A DNA stretch of 5,266 nucleotides from Candidatus Vogelbacteria bacterium (lineage in GTDB: Bacteria; Patescibacteriota; Minisyncoccia; Phycocordibacterales; XYD1-FULL-46-19). The notes below the pieces were generated by a model, which saw nothing but the letters and a program-made list of their open reading frames with translations, ran no database searches and was not told the DNA's origin. The stretch's first letter is position 1, and every line of letters begins with the position of its first letter. The stretch spans positions 1-5,266 of the forward strand of contig CAIKBK010000021.1 in the NCBI GenBank assembly GCA_903825615.1, written 5' to 3'. Below are positions 1 through 4,768 of this stretch, one piece after another. A program made the position numbers and the translations under genes.

Positions 1-266
1 AGTACAAACGCGGACAAGTGGTCAGTGGTGTCGTCATCAAATACAACAAACATGGCGCTCTCGTCTCCCTTGAAGAAGGTGTCGCCGGCTTGGTGCATAT
101 CTCCGAATTCAAATCTGAAGAGGACCTCCGTCAGAAATTGGAATTAGGCAAGAATTATCCCTTCACCATCAATATCTTCGAGCCCAAAGATCAAAGGATG
201 ACACTCTTCTTTGGTGATTGCCCCGACCGCGTCAAAGCCGAAGAAAACAAGAAAAAAGAAGGCTAA
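1..266 (+). CDS. rpsA: S1-domain ribosomal protein (C-terminal part, cut by window edge)
   Basis: Only the last 87 codons are visible; the reading frame is open from position 3 back past the left edge, so this is a 3' fragment and not a gene starting at the GTG at 18. Residues 1 to about 66 of the fragment form one S1-type OB fold: GQVVSGVV, then the characteristic GALVSLEEGVAGLVHISEF, then a basic GKNYPFTINIFEP strand and RMTLFF. A short charged tail (KAEENKKKEG) ends the protein at TAA 264-266. S1 domains bind single-stranded RNA; repeated S1 domains in ribosomal protein S1 help load mRNA on the 30S subunit. A C-terminal S1 repeat with the strand pattern seen here fits CPR-type S1. The assignment to rpsA is an inference, because the upstream repeats lie outside the window; another S1-repeat protein, or a PNPase-like C-terminus, is less likely. 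The gene converges on pth and ends directly at a shared terminator. Confidence 0.8.
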   Translation, partial: YKRGQVVSGVVIKYNKHGALVSLEEGVAGLVHISEFKSEEDLRQKLELGKNYPFTINIFEPKDQRMTLFFGDCPDRVKAEENKKKEG

Positions 267-358
267 AAAACAAAAAAAACTAGCTTCTAAAAATGTCTGG
301 CCGAAGTCGTAGACTGAGGAGATCCGAGGACTTTTTAGAAGCTAGTTTTTTTTGTTTT
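267..358. terminator. Bidirectional terminator: 27-bp perfect inverted repeat with 38-nt loop
   Basis: The arms at 267-293 and 332-358 are exact reverse complements over 27 nt. The core is CTAGCTTCTAAAAA paired with TTTTTAGAAGCTAG, flanked by an A8 run on one side and T8GTTTT on the other, so either strand yields a stem followed by a U-rich tract. The left arm begins on the base after the forward S1-gene stop; the right arm ends 3 nt from the pth stop on the other strand. This placement between two convergent genes strongly suggests a shared intrinsic terminator. It is odd in two ways: the stem is long and AT-rich (about 5 G or C per arm), and the loop (294-331) is large, with its own possible AGTC-GTA-GACT mini-hairpin at 305-315. 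Confidence 0.8.
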
Positions 359-361
359 AAT

Positions 362-976
362 TTAGTTAAAACTATTCATCGTTCTTTCGAGCCCATTCTC
401 GACAAGGGAGACGACAATTTCTTTGGCGCGTTTGATGATTTTCTTGAGTTCGTCTTGTTCGGCTGGTTTGAAGTTGGCAATCACAAAATCAACAACCTTG
501 TCGCCACTTGGCTTCTTGGTCTTGCCAGAGGGGGTGCTGGGCGAGATGCCAATTTTGATTCTAATAAACTCATTGGTTTTGAGAGCTTTAACAACAGACT
601 CCACACCCTTGTGACCACCCGAACCGCGATTGTAACAAATCTTGATAGTGCCTAGAGCCAAGTCCACATCATCATGAATCACCACCACATTGTGCGCTTC
701 GGCCTTAGTCTTCACCAAGGGCTTCACTGACCCGCCCGAATTGTTCATGAAATTATTTGGGATAAGCAAGCGGAATTTATTTGAGCCCAATTTGCCATCA
801 GCGAGTTGGGCCTTAAGTTTCTTTTCATTGCGCCAATCTTTGACTTCTATTTCTCCCACCGATTTCTTTTGTAAAGACAATAAAATATTGCGTCCGATCG
901 AATGGCGGCTATTCTCATACTCGACACCGGGGTTCCCCAGCCCGACAAAAAGATAATTTGTTTTGATTTTCTTCAT
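362..976 (-). CDS. pth: Peptidyl-tRNA hydrolase (Pth)
   Basis: A 204-residue protein of the bacterial Pth family, which cleaves the ester bond of peptidyl-tRNAs released from stalled ribosomes and so recycles tRNA; it is cytosolic. Signature blocks are in order: FVGLGNPG (residues 10-17, with N15 matching E. coli N10), SRHSIG (23-28, with H25 matching catalytic H20), FMNNSG (76-81), VIHDDVDLALG (99-109, with D102 matching D93), GSGGHKGVES (118-127) and IRIKIGI (138-144). I chose ATG 974-976 because MKKIKTNYLFVGLGNPG has the normal short N-terminus. The frame stays open to an ATG at 1045, but that adds 23 non-conserved hydrophobic residues and would swallow the promoter region. Two usually conserved Asn are replaced: RHN is RHS (S26) and GGHNG is GGHKG (K123, the N114 position). 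No Shine-Dalgarno is seen. The gene runs opposite to lepB and converges on the S1 gene. Confidence 0.95.
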   Translation of the reverse strand: MKKIKTNYLFVGLGNPGVEYENSRHSIGRNILLSLQKKSVGEIEVKDWRNEKKLKAQLADGKLGSNKFRLLIPNNFMNNSGGSVKPLVKTKAEAHNVVVIHDDVDLALGTIKICYNRGSGGHKGVESVVKALKTNEFIRIKIGISPSTPSGKTKKPSGDKVVDFVIANFKPAEQDELKKIIKRAKEIVVSLVENGLERTMNSFN

Positions 977-984
977 TAATGTTA

Positions 985-1045
985 ATTGTAACAGAAAATA
1001 AAAACCTCGCCAGACAAGCTTATAAAAAGCCATTATTTTGTACAA
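985..1045 (-). promoter_or_regulatory. Candidate pth promoter(s)
   Basis: Two weak options exist on the reverse strand upstream of pth. The first pairs TTGTAC (1040-1045) with TATAAG (1019-1024), five of six bases of the -10 consensus but with a short 15-nt spacer. The second is an extended -10, TG-T-TACAAT, with its hexamer at 985-990; this would start transcription almost at the ATG and give a leaderless message. Neither can be preferred by eye. Confidence 0.35.
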
Positions 1046-1046
1046 A
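1037..1046. promoter_or_regulatory. Palindrome TTTGTACAAA between divergent genes
   Basis: A perfect 10-bp palindrome in the 98-nt gap between pth and lepB. Because it reads the same on both strands, it supplies a TTGTAC -35-like hexamer to candidate promoters in both directions. It could equally be a binding site for a dimeric regulator, or chance in an AT-rich gap. Confidence 0.3.
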
Positions 1047-1065
1047 GAAAAAAGTGTGGTAATAT
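1038..1065 (+). promoter_or_regulatory. Candidate lepB operon promoter
   Basis: TTGTAC (1038-1043), a 16-nt spacer and TAATAT (1060-1065, four of six -10 bases) precede lepB. Transcription would begin around 1072, a few bases before the ATG at 1075, so the message would be leaderless or nearly so. That agrees with the lack of any Shine-Dalgarno sequence here. It is the first possible promoter for the forward gene run. Confidence 0.4.
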
Positions 1066-1074
1066 TGATAAATT

Positions 1075-1614
1075 ATGGAGAAAAAAGACACTTGGTGGGA
1101 CGCTCTGCGCTTCGCCATCATCCTCTTGGCTATTATTATTCCCTTCCGGATGTTTATCGCTCAGCCTTTTATTGTGCACGGAGCTTCCATGGACGAAACC
1201 TTCCACCAGAGCGATTACCTTATTGTCGACGAATTATCCTATCTTTTGCGTGACCCCGTTCGGGGTGAAGTTATCATCTTCAAGAATCCTATGAACGAGA
1301 AGCAGTATTTCATCAAAAGAATTATTGGCCTCCCTGGTGAGACTGTTACCGTACGCGATAACAAAGTAACTATTAGCAAGGGTGGGGCGATAATAAATCT
1401 TGAACAACCTTATATTGGTAGCGAGAGTACGCGCAACGCCTACAAGAAACTTGGTACTGATGAATACTTCGTTATGGGTGACAATCGCGCGGTGAGTTGG
1501 GATTCGCGGTATTGGGGAGCCTTAACCCGAGACAAAATTCGCGGTCGCGCTTTCTTGCGTCTCTTCCCCTTCACCCAAATTGGTTACTTGCCAGGCTATT
1601 ATCAATATAAATAA
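1075..1614 (+). CDS. lepB: Signal peptidase I (type I leader peptidase)
   Basis: A 179-residue membrane-anchored serine protease (S26 family) that removes signal peptides from exported proteins on the outer face of the cytoplasmic membrane. A single hydrophobic anchor lies at residues 12-24 and runs on to about 34 (FAIILLAIIIPF). It is followed by box B, HGASMDETF, with the catalytic serine S38. The general-base lysine is K81 in YFIKRIIGLPGE (78-89, box D). Box E is FVMGDNRAVSWDSRYWG (132-148), matching the family pattern GDNRxxSxDSRxWG. Length and a single anchor fit the short form common in Gram-positive-like and CPR bacteria rather than the two-anchor E. coli form. The ATG at 1075 places the anchor normally. 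No Shine-Dalgarno is visible. hisS begins 7 nt after the stop, so the two are probably co-transcribed. Confidence 0.96.
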   Translation: MEKKDTWWDALRFAIILLAIIIPFRMFIAQPFIVHGASMDETFHQSDYLIVDELSYLLRDPVRGEVIIFKNPMNEKQYFIKRIIGLPGETVTVRDNKVTISKGGAIINLEQPYIGSESTRNAYKKLGTDEYFVMGDNRAVSWDSRYWGALTRDKIRGRAFLRLFPFTQIGYLPGYYQYK

Positions 1615-1621
1615 AATAAAT

Positions 1622-2926
1622 ATGCCCAACATTAAATCCAGCAAGGGGGAGGAGTTGCGCGCGCCTAAAGGCATGCGTGATCTAATTGCCGAAGAAGTTT
1701 TCCTCTTCCAAGGGTTCTTTGAGAAAGCGGCCGAGCTCGCTCTCTACTACGGCTTCAAACCGATCGATACACCCATTATGGAAAAAGAGGAACTTTTTGC
1801 CCGCGGTGTTGGTGAAGGCACTGATATTGTCAGCAAAGAAATGTATAGTCTGAAGACCAAGGGTGGCGATCATTTAGTCTTGCGCCCCGAGGGCACGGCG
1901 GGCGTGATGCGCGCTTATGTCGAGCACGGCATGTTTGCTCTGCCTCAACCCTTAATGTTCTATTACTCTGGACCTTTCTTCCGTCACGAGAACCCACAAC
2001 GTGGCCGTTATCGTCAGCTCCACCAATTTGGTTTAGAAATTTTGGGCACTAAGAAAAGTATTGCCGACGCCACCGTCATTAATTTAACCAAAATTATTCT
2101 CGAAGAAGCTGGCTTCACTAACCTGATTTTCAAAATTAATAGCATTGGCGACAGTGAATGCCGAGGCACCTTCCGCCGCGACCTAGTCAATTACTACAAA
2201 AAAAATCTTAAGGGCCTTTGTTCGGACTGCAAAGAGAGGTTAAAGACCAACCCTCTTCGCCTTCTAGATTGCAAAAATCCAAATTGCGTGGAACTAAAGA
2301 AGGATGCCCCAGATTCTATTGGCTATCTCTGTGGACCGTGCAAAGCTCATTTCAAAGAAGTTCTTGAATACTTGGATGCCCTGGGTATTGATTATGAGGT
2401 TGATAACACTCTAGTCCGCGGTCTTGATTATTACACACGCACGGTCTTTGAGGTCTTTGCCGAGAGTAAGAGTGATGATGGCACAATGACTCCGCTAGCC
2501 CTCGCTGGTGGTGGTCGCTATGATAACTTAGCTAAAGCGCTCGGGGTAAAAAAAGATATCCCAGCAGTTGGTGTTTCCCTTGGTGTTGATCGCATTATTG
2601 ATTTACCCGAATATGTTCGTCACACCCCACGCATTGTCAAGAAGCCAAAAGTGTTCTTCATTCAACTCTCCTTTGATGCCAAGCTTAAGAGTTTCGAAGT
2701 AATTGAGGCCTTGCGTCATGCCAAAATTCCCGTGCAACATTCTTTATCTAAAGATTCCTTATCGGCTCAACTCTCCTTAGCGGAGAAAATCGGCGTGCCT
2801 TATACCATTATCTTAGGACAAAAGGAGGCTCTTGATGGCACCGTCATCGTCCGCAATATGGATACCCGCTCCCAAGATACTATCAAAATCGCCAAATTGG
2901 CCGAATACTTGAAGAAGATTAAATAA
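1622..2926 (+). CDS. hisS: Histidine--tRNA ligase (HisRS)
   Basis: A 434-residue class II aminoacyl-tRNA synthetase that charges tRNA-His with histidine using ATP. APKGMRD (14-20) opens the catalytic core. The motif 1 region is GFKPIDTPIMEKEELF (44-59), RPEGTAG lies at 88-94, and motif 2 is YYSGPFFRHENPQRGRYRQ (114-132) with the ATP-binding R121. The histidine-specific motif is LVRGLDYYT (264-272), GGGRYD lies at 296-301, and motif 3 is AVGVSLGVDRI (315-325). The C-terminal anticodon-binding domain occupies about 342-434. Full length for a bacterial HisRS. The insertion region contains six cysteines in a CxxC / C-x4-C / CxxC arrangement (200, 203, 217, 222, 237, 240) that could bind zinc. I chose ATG 1622, 7 nt past lepB, because MPNIKSSKGEELRAPKGMRD has the normal N-terminus; the in-frame ATG at 1580 would overlap lepB and add 14 residues unlike the family. 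Confidence 0.97.
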   Translation: MPNIKSSKGEELRAPKGMRDLIAEEVFLFQGFFEKAAELALYYGFKPIDTPIMEKEELFARGVGEGTDIVSKEMYSLKTKGGDHLVLRPEGTAGVMRAYVEHGMFALPQPLMFYYSGPFFRHENPQRGRYRQLHQFGLEILGTKKSIADATVINLTKIILEEAGFTNLIFKINSIGDSECRGTFRRDLVNYYKKNLKGLCSDCKERLKTNPLRLLDCKNPNCVELKKDAPDSIGYLCGPCKAHFKEVLEYLDALGIDYEVDNTLVRGLDYYTRTVFEVFAESKSDDGTMTPLALAGGGRYDNLAKALGVKKDIPAVGVSLGVDRIIDLPEYVRHTPRIVKKPKVFFIQLSFDAKLKSFEVIEALRHAKIPVQHSLSKDSLSAQLSLAEKIGVPYTIILGQKEALDGTVIVRNMDTRSQDTIKIAKLAEYLKKIK

Positions 2927-2937
2927 AATGTTATCCT
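2909..2937 (+). promoter_or_regulatory. Candidate internal promoter for rpsU
   Basis: TTGAAG (2909-2914), a 17-nt spacer and TATCCT (2932-2937) each match four of six consensus bases. The first hexamer lies in the last codons of hisS, the second in the 18-nt gap before rpsU. Transcription would begin about 2943-2945, at the rpsU ATG. A separate promoter for a ribosomal protein is plausible, but the match is weak. Confidence 0.3.
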
Positions 2938-2944
2938 AGAACCC

Positions 2945-3196
2945 ATGGTAAAATCAAATGCAATTGAGGTGGTCAAGGGTGCCACCGAAACAAATATGAG
3001 TGTGATGCGTCGCTTCTCGAAGCGCGTCTCCGGTAATGGTATTGTTCGTGCTTCTCGCAAACGTCGTTATAATGAGCGACCGAAGTCTGCTCTCAAACAA
3101 AAAAACGAGGCTATTAAACGTATGACCAAGAAATCTGCTTATGAGCGCCTAAAAAAACTCGGGAAAATTAAGGATGTCGAATATCGCAATCGCTAA
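2945..3196 (+). CDS. rpsU: 30S ribosomal protein bS21
   Basis: An 83-residue, very basic protein matching bS21 of the small ribosomal subunit, which sits near the 3' end of 16S rRNA and affects mRNA start-site selection. The core is NMSVMRRFSKRVSGNGIV (residues 17-34), equivalent to the family's 'ALRRFKRKVEKAGIL', followed by SRKRRYNERPKSALKQK (37-53), equivalent to 'RRREFYEKPSEKRKRK'. The C-terminal tail (about 54-83, KRMTKKSAYERLKKLGKI and on) makes it somewhat longer than E. coli S21 (71 residues). Start ATG 2945 lies 18 nt after hisS, with no Shine-Dalgarno. Its last 23 nt overlap the start of ybeY in another frame, and a terminator-like hairpin begins 7 nt after its stop. Confidence 0.93.
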   Translation: MVKSNAIEVVKGATETNMSVMRRFSKRVSGNGIVRASRKRRYNERPKSALKQKNEAIKRMTKKSAYERLKKLGKIKDVEYRNR

Positions 3197-3608
3197 TCTC
3201 ACCAAAAGGAAGGTCTCAGACCTTCCTTTTGTCACATACAAGGAGAAAATATTAGGCCAGGCTTATGACTTGAGTCTAGTTTTTTGTGGCCCAGCTAAGG
3301 CCCGCGAACTTAGCCTCGTCTACCATCACAAAGATAAAGAGGCGAATGTGCTCTCTTTTCCCCTCTCCAAATCTACCGGAGAAATCTTCATCAAATTACC
3401 AGTGAATGATTTTACCGTCCCCCATTTGTTTATCCACGCTCTGCTTCATTTGAAAGGTTTGTCACATGGTAGTAAAATGGACAGTGAAGAAAAGAGGTAT
3501 CTAAATCTTTTTAAAATTCAACCAAATATAGTAAATGGCCAATCGCAACATCATCGTCGGATTAGACATCGGAACAGCGTGGATACGTTTGGTCGTTTGC
3601 GAACTTAA
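3174..3608 (+). CDS. ybeY: Endoribonuclease YbeY (rRNA maturation factor), with run-on C-terminus
   Basis: A 144-residue reading of the UPF0054/YbeY family, a zinc metalloenzyme needed for 16S rRNA 3'-end maturation and ribosome quality control. Core strands are DLSLVFCG (32-39) and YHHKDKEANVLSFPLSKSTGEIFI (50-73), equivalent to E. coli YRGKDKPTNVLSF. The zinc motif is HALLHLKGLSH (88-98): H88-x3-H92-x5-H98, all three ligands kept. The near-invariant Arg (E. coli R59) is His at residue 51. The ATG at 3174 is the only sensible start; it overlaps rpsU by 23 nt and no later ATG precedes the conserved core. The expected family end is near RYLNLFKI (108-115). The remaining 29 or so residues, rich in His and Arg (QHHRRIRHR), come from 74 nt shared with ftsA in another frame and look non-native. 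So identity is firm, but the true 3' end is uncertain. Confidence 0.87.
   Translation: MSNIAIANLTKRKVSDLPFVTYKEKILGQAYDLSLVFCGPAKARELSLVYHHKDKEANVLSFPLSKSTGEIFIKLPVNDFTVPHLFIHALLHLKGLSHGSKMDSEEKRYLNLFKIQPNIVNGQSQHHRRIRHRNSVDTFGRLRT
3204..3230 (+). terminator. Terminator-like perfect hairpin after rpsU, inside the start of ybeY
   Basis: AAAAGGAAGGTC (3204-3215) pairs perfectly with GACCTTCCTTTT (3219-3230) around a TCA loop, a 12-bp stem whose 3' arm ends in four Ts. It starts 7 nt after the rpsU stop (3194-3196), where a terminator would be expected. It also encodes residues 11-19 of YbeY (KRKVSDLPF). It is best read as a weak terminator or attenuator, or an mRNA-stabilising end for rpsU, that lowers transcription into ybeY. 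The T run is short (TTTTGT), so complete termination is doubtful. Confidence 0.55.
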
Positions 3609-4701
3609 AGCTGGTGACAATGTCCCACAAATTTTGACTCTAGTTAAGAAACCGGCTCGGGGCCTCCGGCGAGGTTACATCATTAATCCTGATGAAGTTG
3701 TCGAGGCTATTCGTGACGCCGTCGCTGATGCCGAGAGAACTCTCAAGCTGAGGGTACGCAAAATTATTCTTGGGATGGGTGGGGTCTCGCTCGACTCGCG
3801 CTTGACCGAGGGTAGCATTGTCGCTTCTCGCCCTGATTCAGAAATTAGCGATAGTGATGTGGCTCGAGCCGTTGATGCCAGCGAAACTAATCTTCTCGAA
3901 ATGTCCAATCGACGCATCCTTCACCGCATCCCTGTCGCCTTCAAAGTAGATGGTGAGAAAGTCCTCGGCCACCCTGACGGTTTGCGTGGTTCCAAACTAG
4001 AAGTTAAAACTCTTTTTGTTACTTGCCTTGATCAGCACCTTAAGGACCTGGTGCGCGCCACTGAGAATGCCGGTTTAATCGTCGACGATATTGTGGCTTC
4101 CCCGCTCGCCGCCAGCCTAGTTGTAATGACCAAAGCGCAAAAAGCAGCTGGTTGCGCCTTGGCCAATATTGGCTCGCAGACAACCTCAGTCGCCGTCTTT
4201 GAAGACGGCCTGCCTATCTCGCTACAAGTCTTCCCGCTAGGATCCATGGATATTACCAACGATATCGCTCTTGGCTTTAGAATCCCCTTGGAAGATGCTG
4301 AGCGTGTGAAGCGCGGTGAAGGCGAACCGATCGGCACTAAGAAAAAATTAGATGAGATTATTGAAGCCCGCCTATCTGATATTTTTGAATTTATTGAACG
4401 TCATCTTAAAAAAATCGGTGTCGCCGGTTTATTGCCGGCCGGGATATTAATTACCGGCGGAGGTTCTAGTGTCGGCAATATAGAAGACATCGCTAAAAAT
4501 TATTTTAAACTACCCGCCCGCATCGCCTCCCAAACTATTGCGACTTATTCTAAGAGCCAGATCAGGGATACGGCTTGGGCTGTGGCCTATGGCCTCTGTG
4601 CTTACAGCACCGAAGAGGGCGGAGATGAGTCCTTTGGTCTAAAGTTAATTAAAAATGCCCGCGGTAAACTCTGGGGCTGGATTAGGGAATTTATGCCTTA
4701 A
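3535..4701 (+). CDS. ftsA: Cell division protein FtsA
   Basis: A 388-residue actin-like ATPase-fold protein that anchors FtsZ filaments to the inner face of the membrane and recruits later divisome proteins. Phosphate-1 motif: IVGLDIGTAWIRLVV (7-21). The SHS2/1C subdomain spans roughly 83-165, including RRILHRIPVAFKVDG (126-140). The phosphate-2 block is ALANIGSQTTSVAVFEDG (208-225), and SLQVFPLGSMDITNDIA (229-245) is typical of FtsA. The adenosine-binding glycines are ILITGGGSS (304-312). The C-terminus KLIKNARGKLWGWIREFMP (370-388) looks like the amphipathic membrane-targeting helix. The phosphate-2 motif lacks the two usual acidic residues: N211 and S218 stand where actin-family proteins have D in DxGxxT[TS]D. 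Slightly shorter than E. coli FtsA (420). ATG 3535 is preceded in frame by TAG-TAA, so no earlier start is possible. No Shine-Dalgarno. Confidence 0.95.
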   Translation: MANRNIIVGLDIGTAWIRLVVCELKAGDNVPQILTLVKKPARGLRRGYIINPDEVVEAIRDAVADAERTLKLRVRKIILGMGGVSLDSRLTEGSIVASRPDSEISDSDVARAVDASETNLLEMSNRRILHRIPVAFKVDGEKVLGHPDGLRGSKLEVKTLFVTCLDQHLKDLVRATENAGLIVDDIVASPLAASLVVMTKAQKAAGCALANIGSQTTSVAVFEDGLPISLQVFPLGSMDITNDIALGFRIPLEDAERVKRGEGEPIGTKKKLDEIIEARLSDIFEFIERHLKKIGVAGLLPAGILITGGGSSVGNIEDIAKNYFKLPARIASQTIATYSKSQIRDTAWAVAYGLCAYSTEEGGDESFGLKLIKNARGKLWGWIREFMP

Positions 4702-4711
4702 AATCGTCCCC

Positions 4712-4739
4712 TTGCTCTTTTTGCTTAGTTTGTTAAGAT
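4712..4739 (+). promoter_or_regulatory. Candidate ftsZ promoter
   Basis: The 67-nt gap between ftsA and ftsZ is the longest within the forward run. TTGCTC (4712-4717), a 16-nt spacer and TAAGAT (4734-4739) could drive ftsZ with a leader of about 22 nt. Both hexamers are imperfect (four of six). A dedicated ftsZ promoter would fit the higher FtsZ than FtsA level usual in bacteria. No convincing terminator is seen in the gap. Confidence 0.3.
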
Positions 4740-4768
4740 AAGAAAAACAAGCTGAATTTTCTATATTT

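Noticed and set aside
293..655. Forward open frame of 120 codons starting in the terminator loop
   Set aside because: It is antisense to the conserved pth gene for most of its length, shows no family-like motifs, and its start lies in the terminator loop.
977..1045. Longer pth starting at the ATG at 1043-1045
   Set aside because: The extra 23 residues are not part of the Pth family and would cover the whole candidate promoter region; MKKIKTNYLFVGLGNPG is the normal start.
1253..1266. ACCCCG / CGGGGT inverted repeat in lepB
   Set aside because: It encodes the conserved DPVRGE segment, is short, and no T-run follows; no regulatory role is supported.
1580..1621. Earlier hisS start overlapping lepB
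   Set aside because: It adds 14 residues unlike HisRS N-termini and overlaps the end of lepB; ATG 1622 gives the normal N-terminus.
3240..3245. AAGGAG, a perfect Shine-Dalgarno-like string inside ybeY
   Set aside because: No start codon follows at a useful distance in frame; it encodes the Lys-Glu of conserved YKEKILG, so it is most likely coincidence.
4192..4209. GCCGTCTT / AAGACGGC inverted repeat in ftsA
   Set aside because: It lies in the middle of the conserved phosphate-2 region with no T-run and encodes AVFEDG; probably a by-product of the codons.
4702..4768. Possible terminator between ftsA and ftsZ
   Set aside because: Only a 4-bp CTTA/TAAG pairing was found, without a stable GC stem or proper T-run, so it was not annotated.
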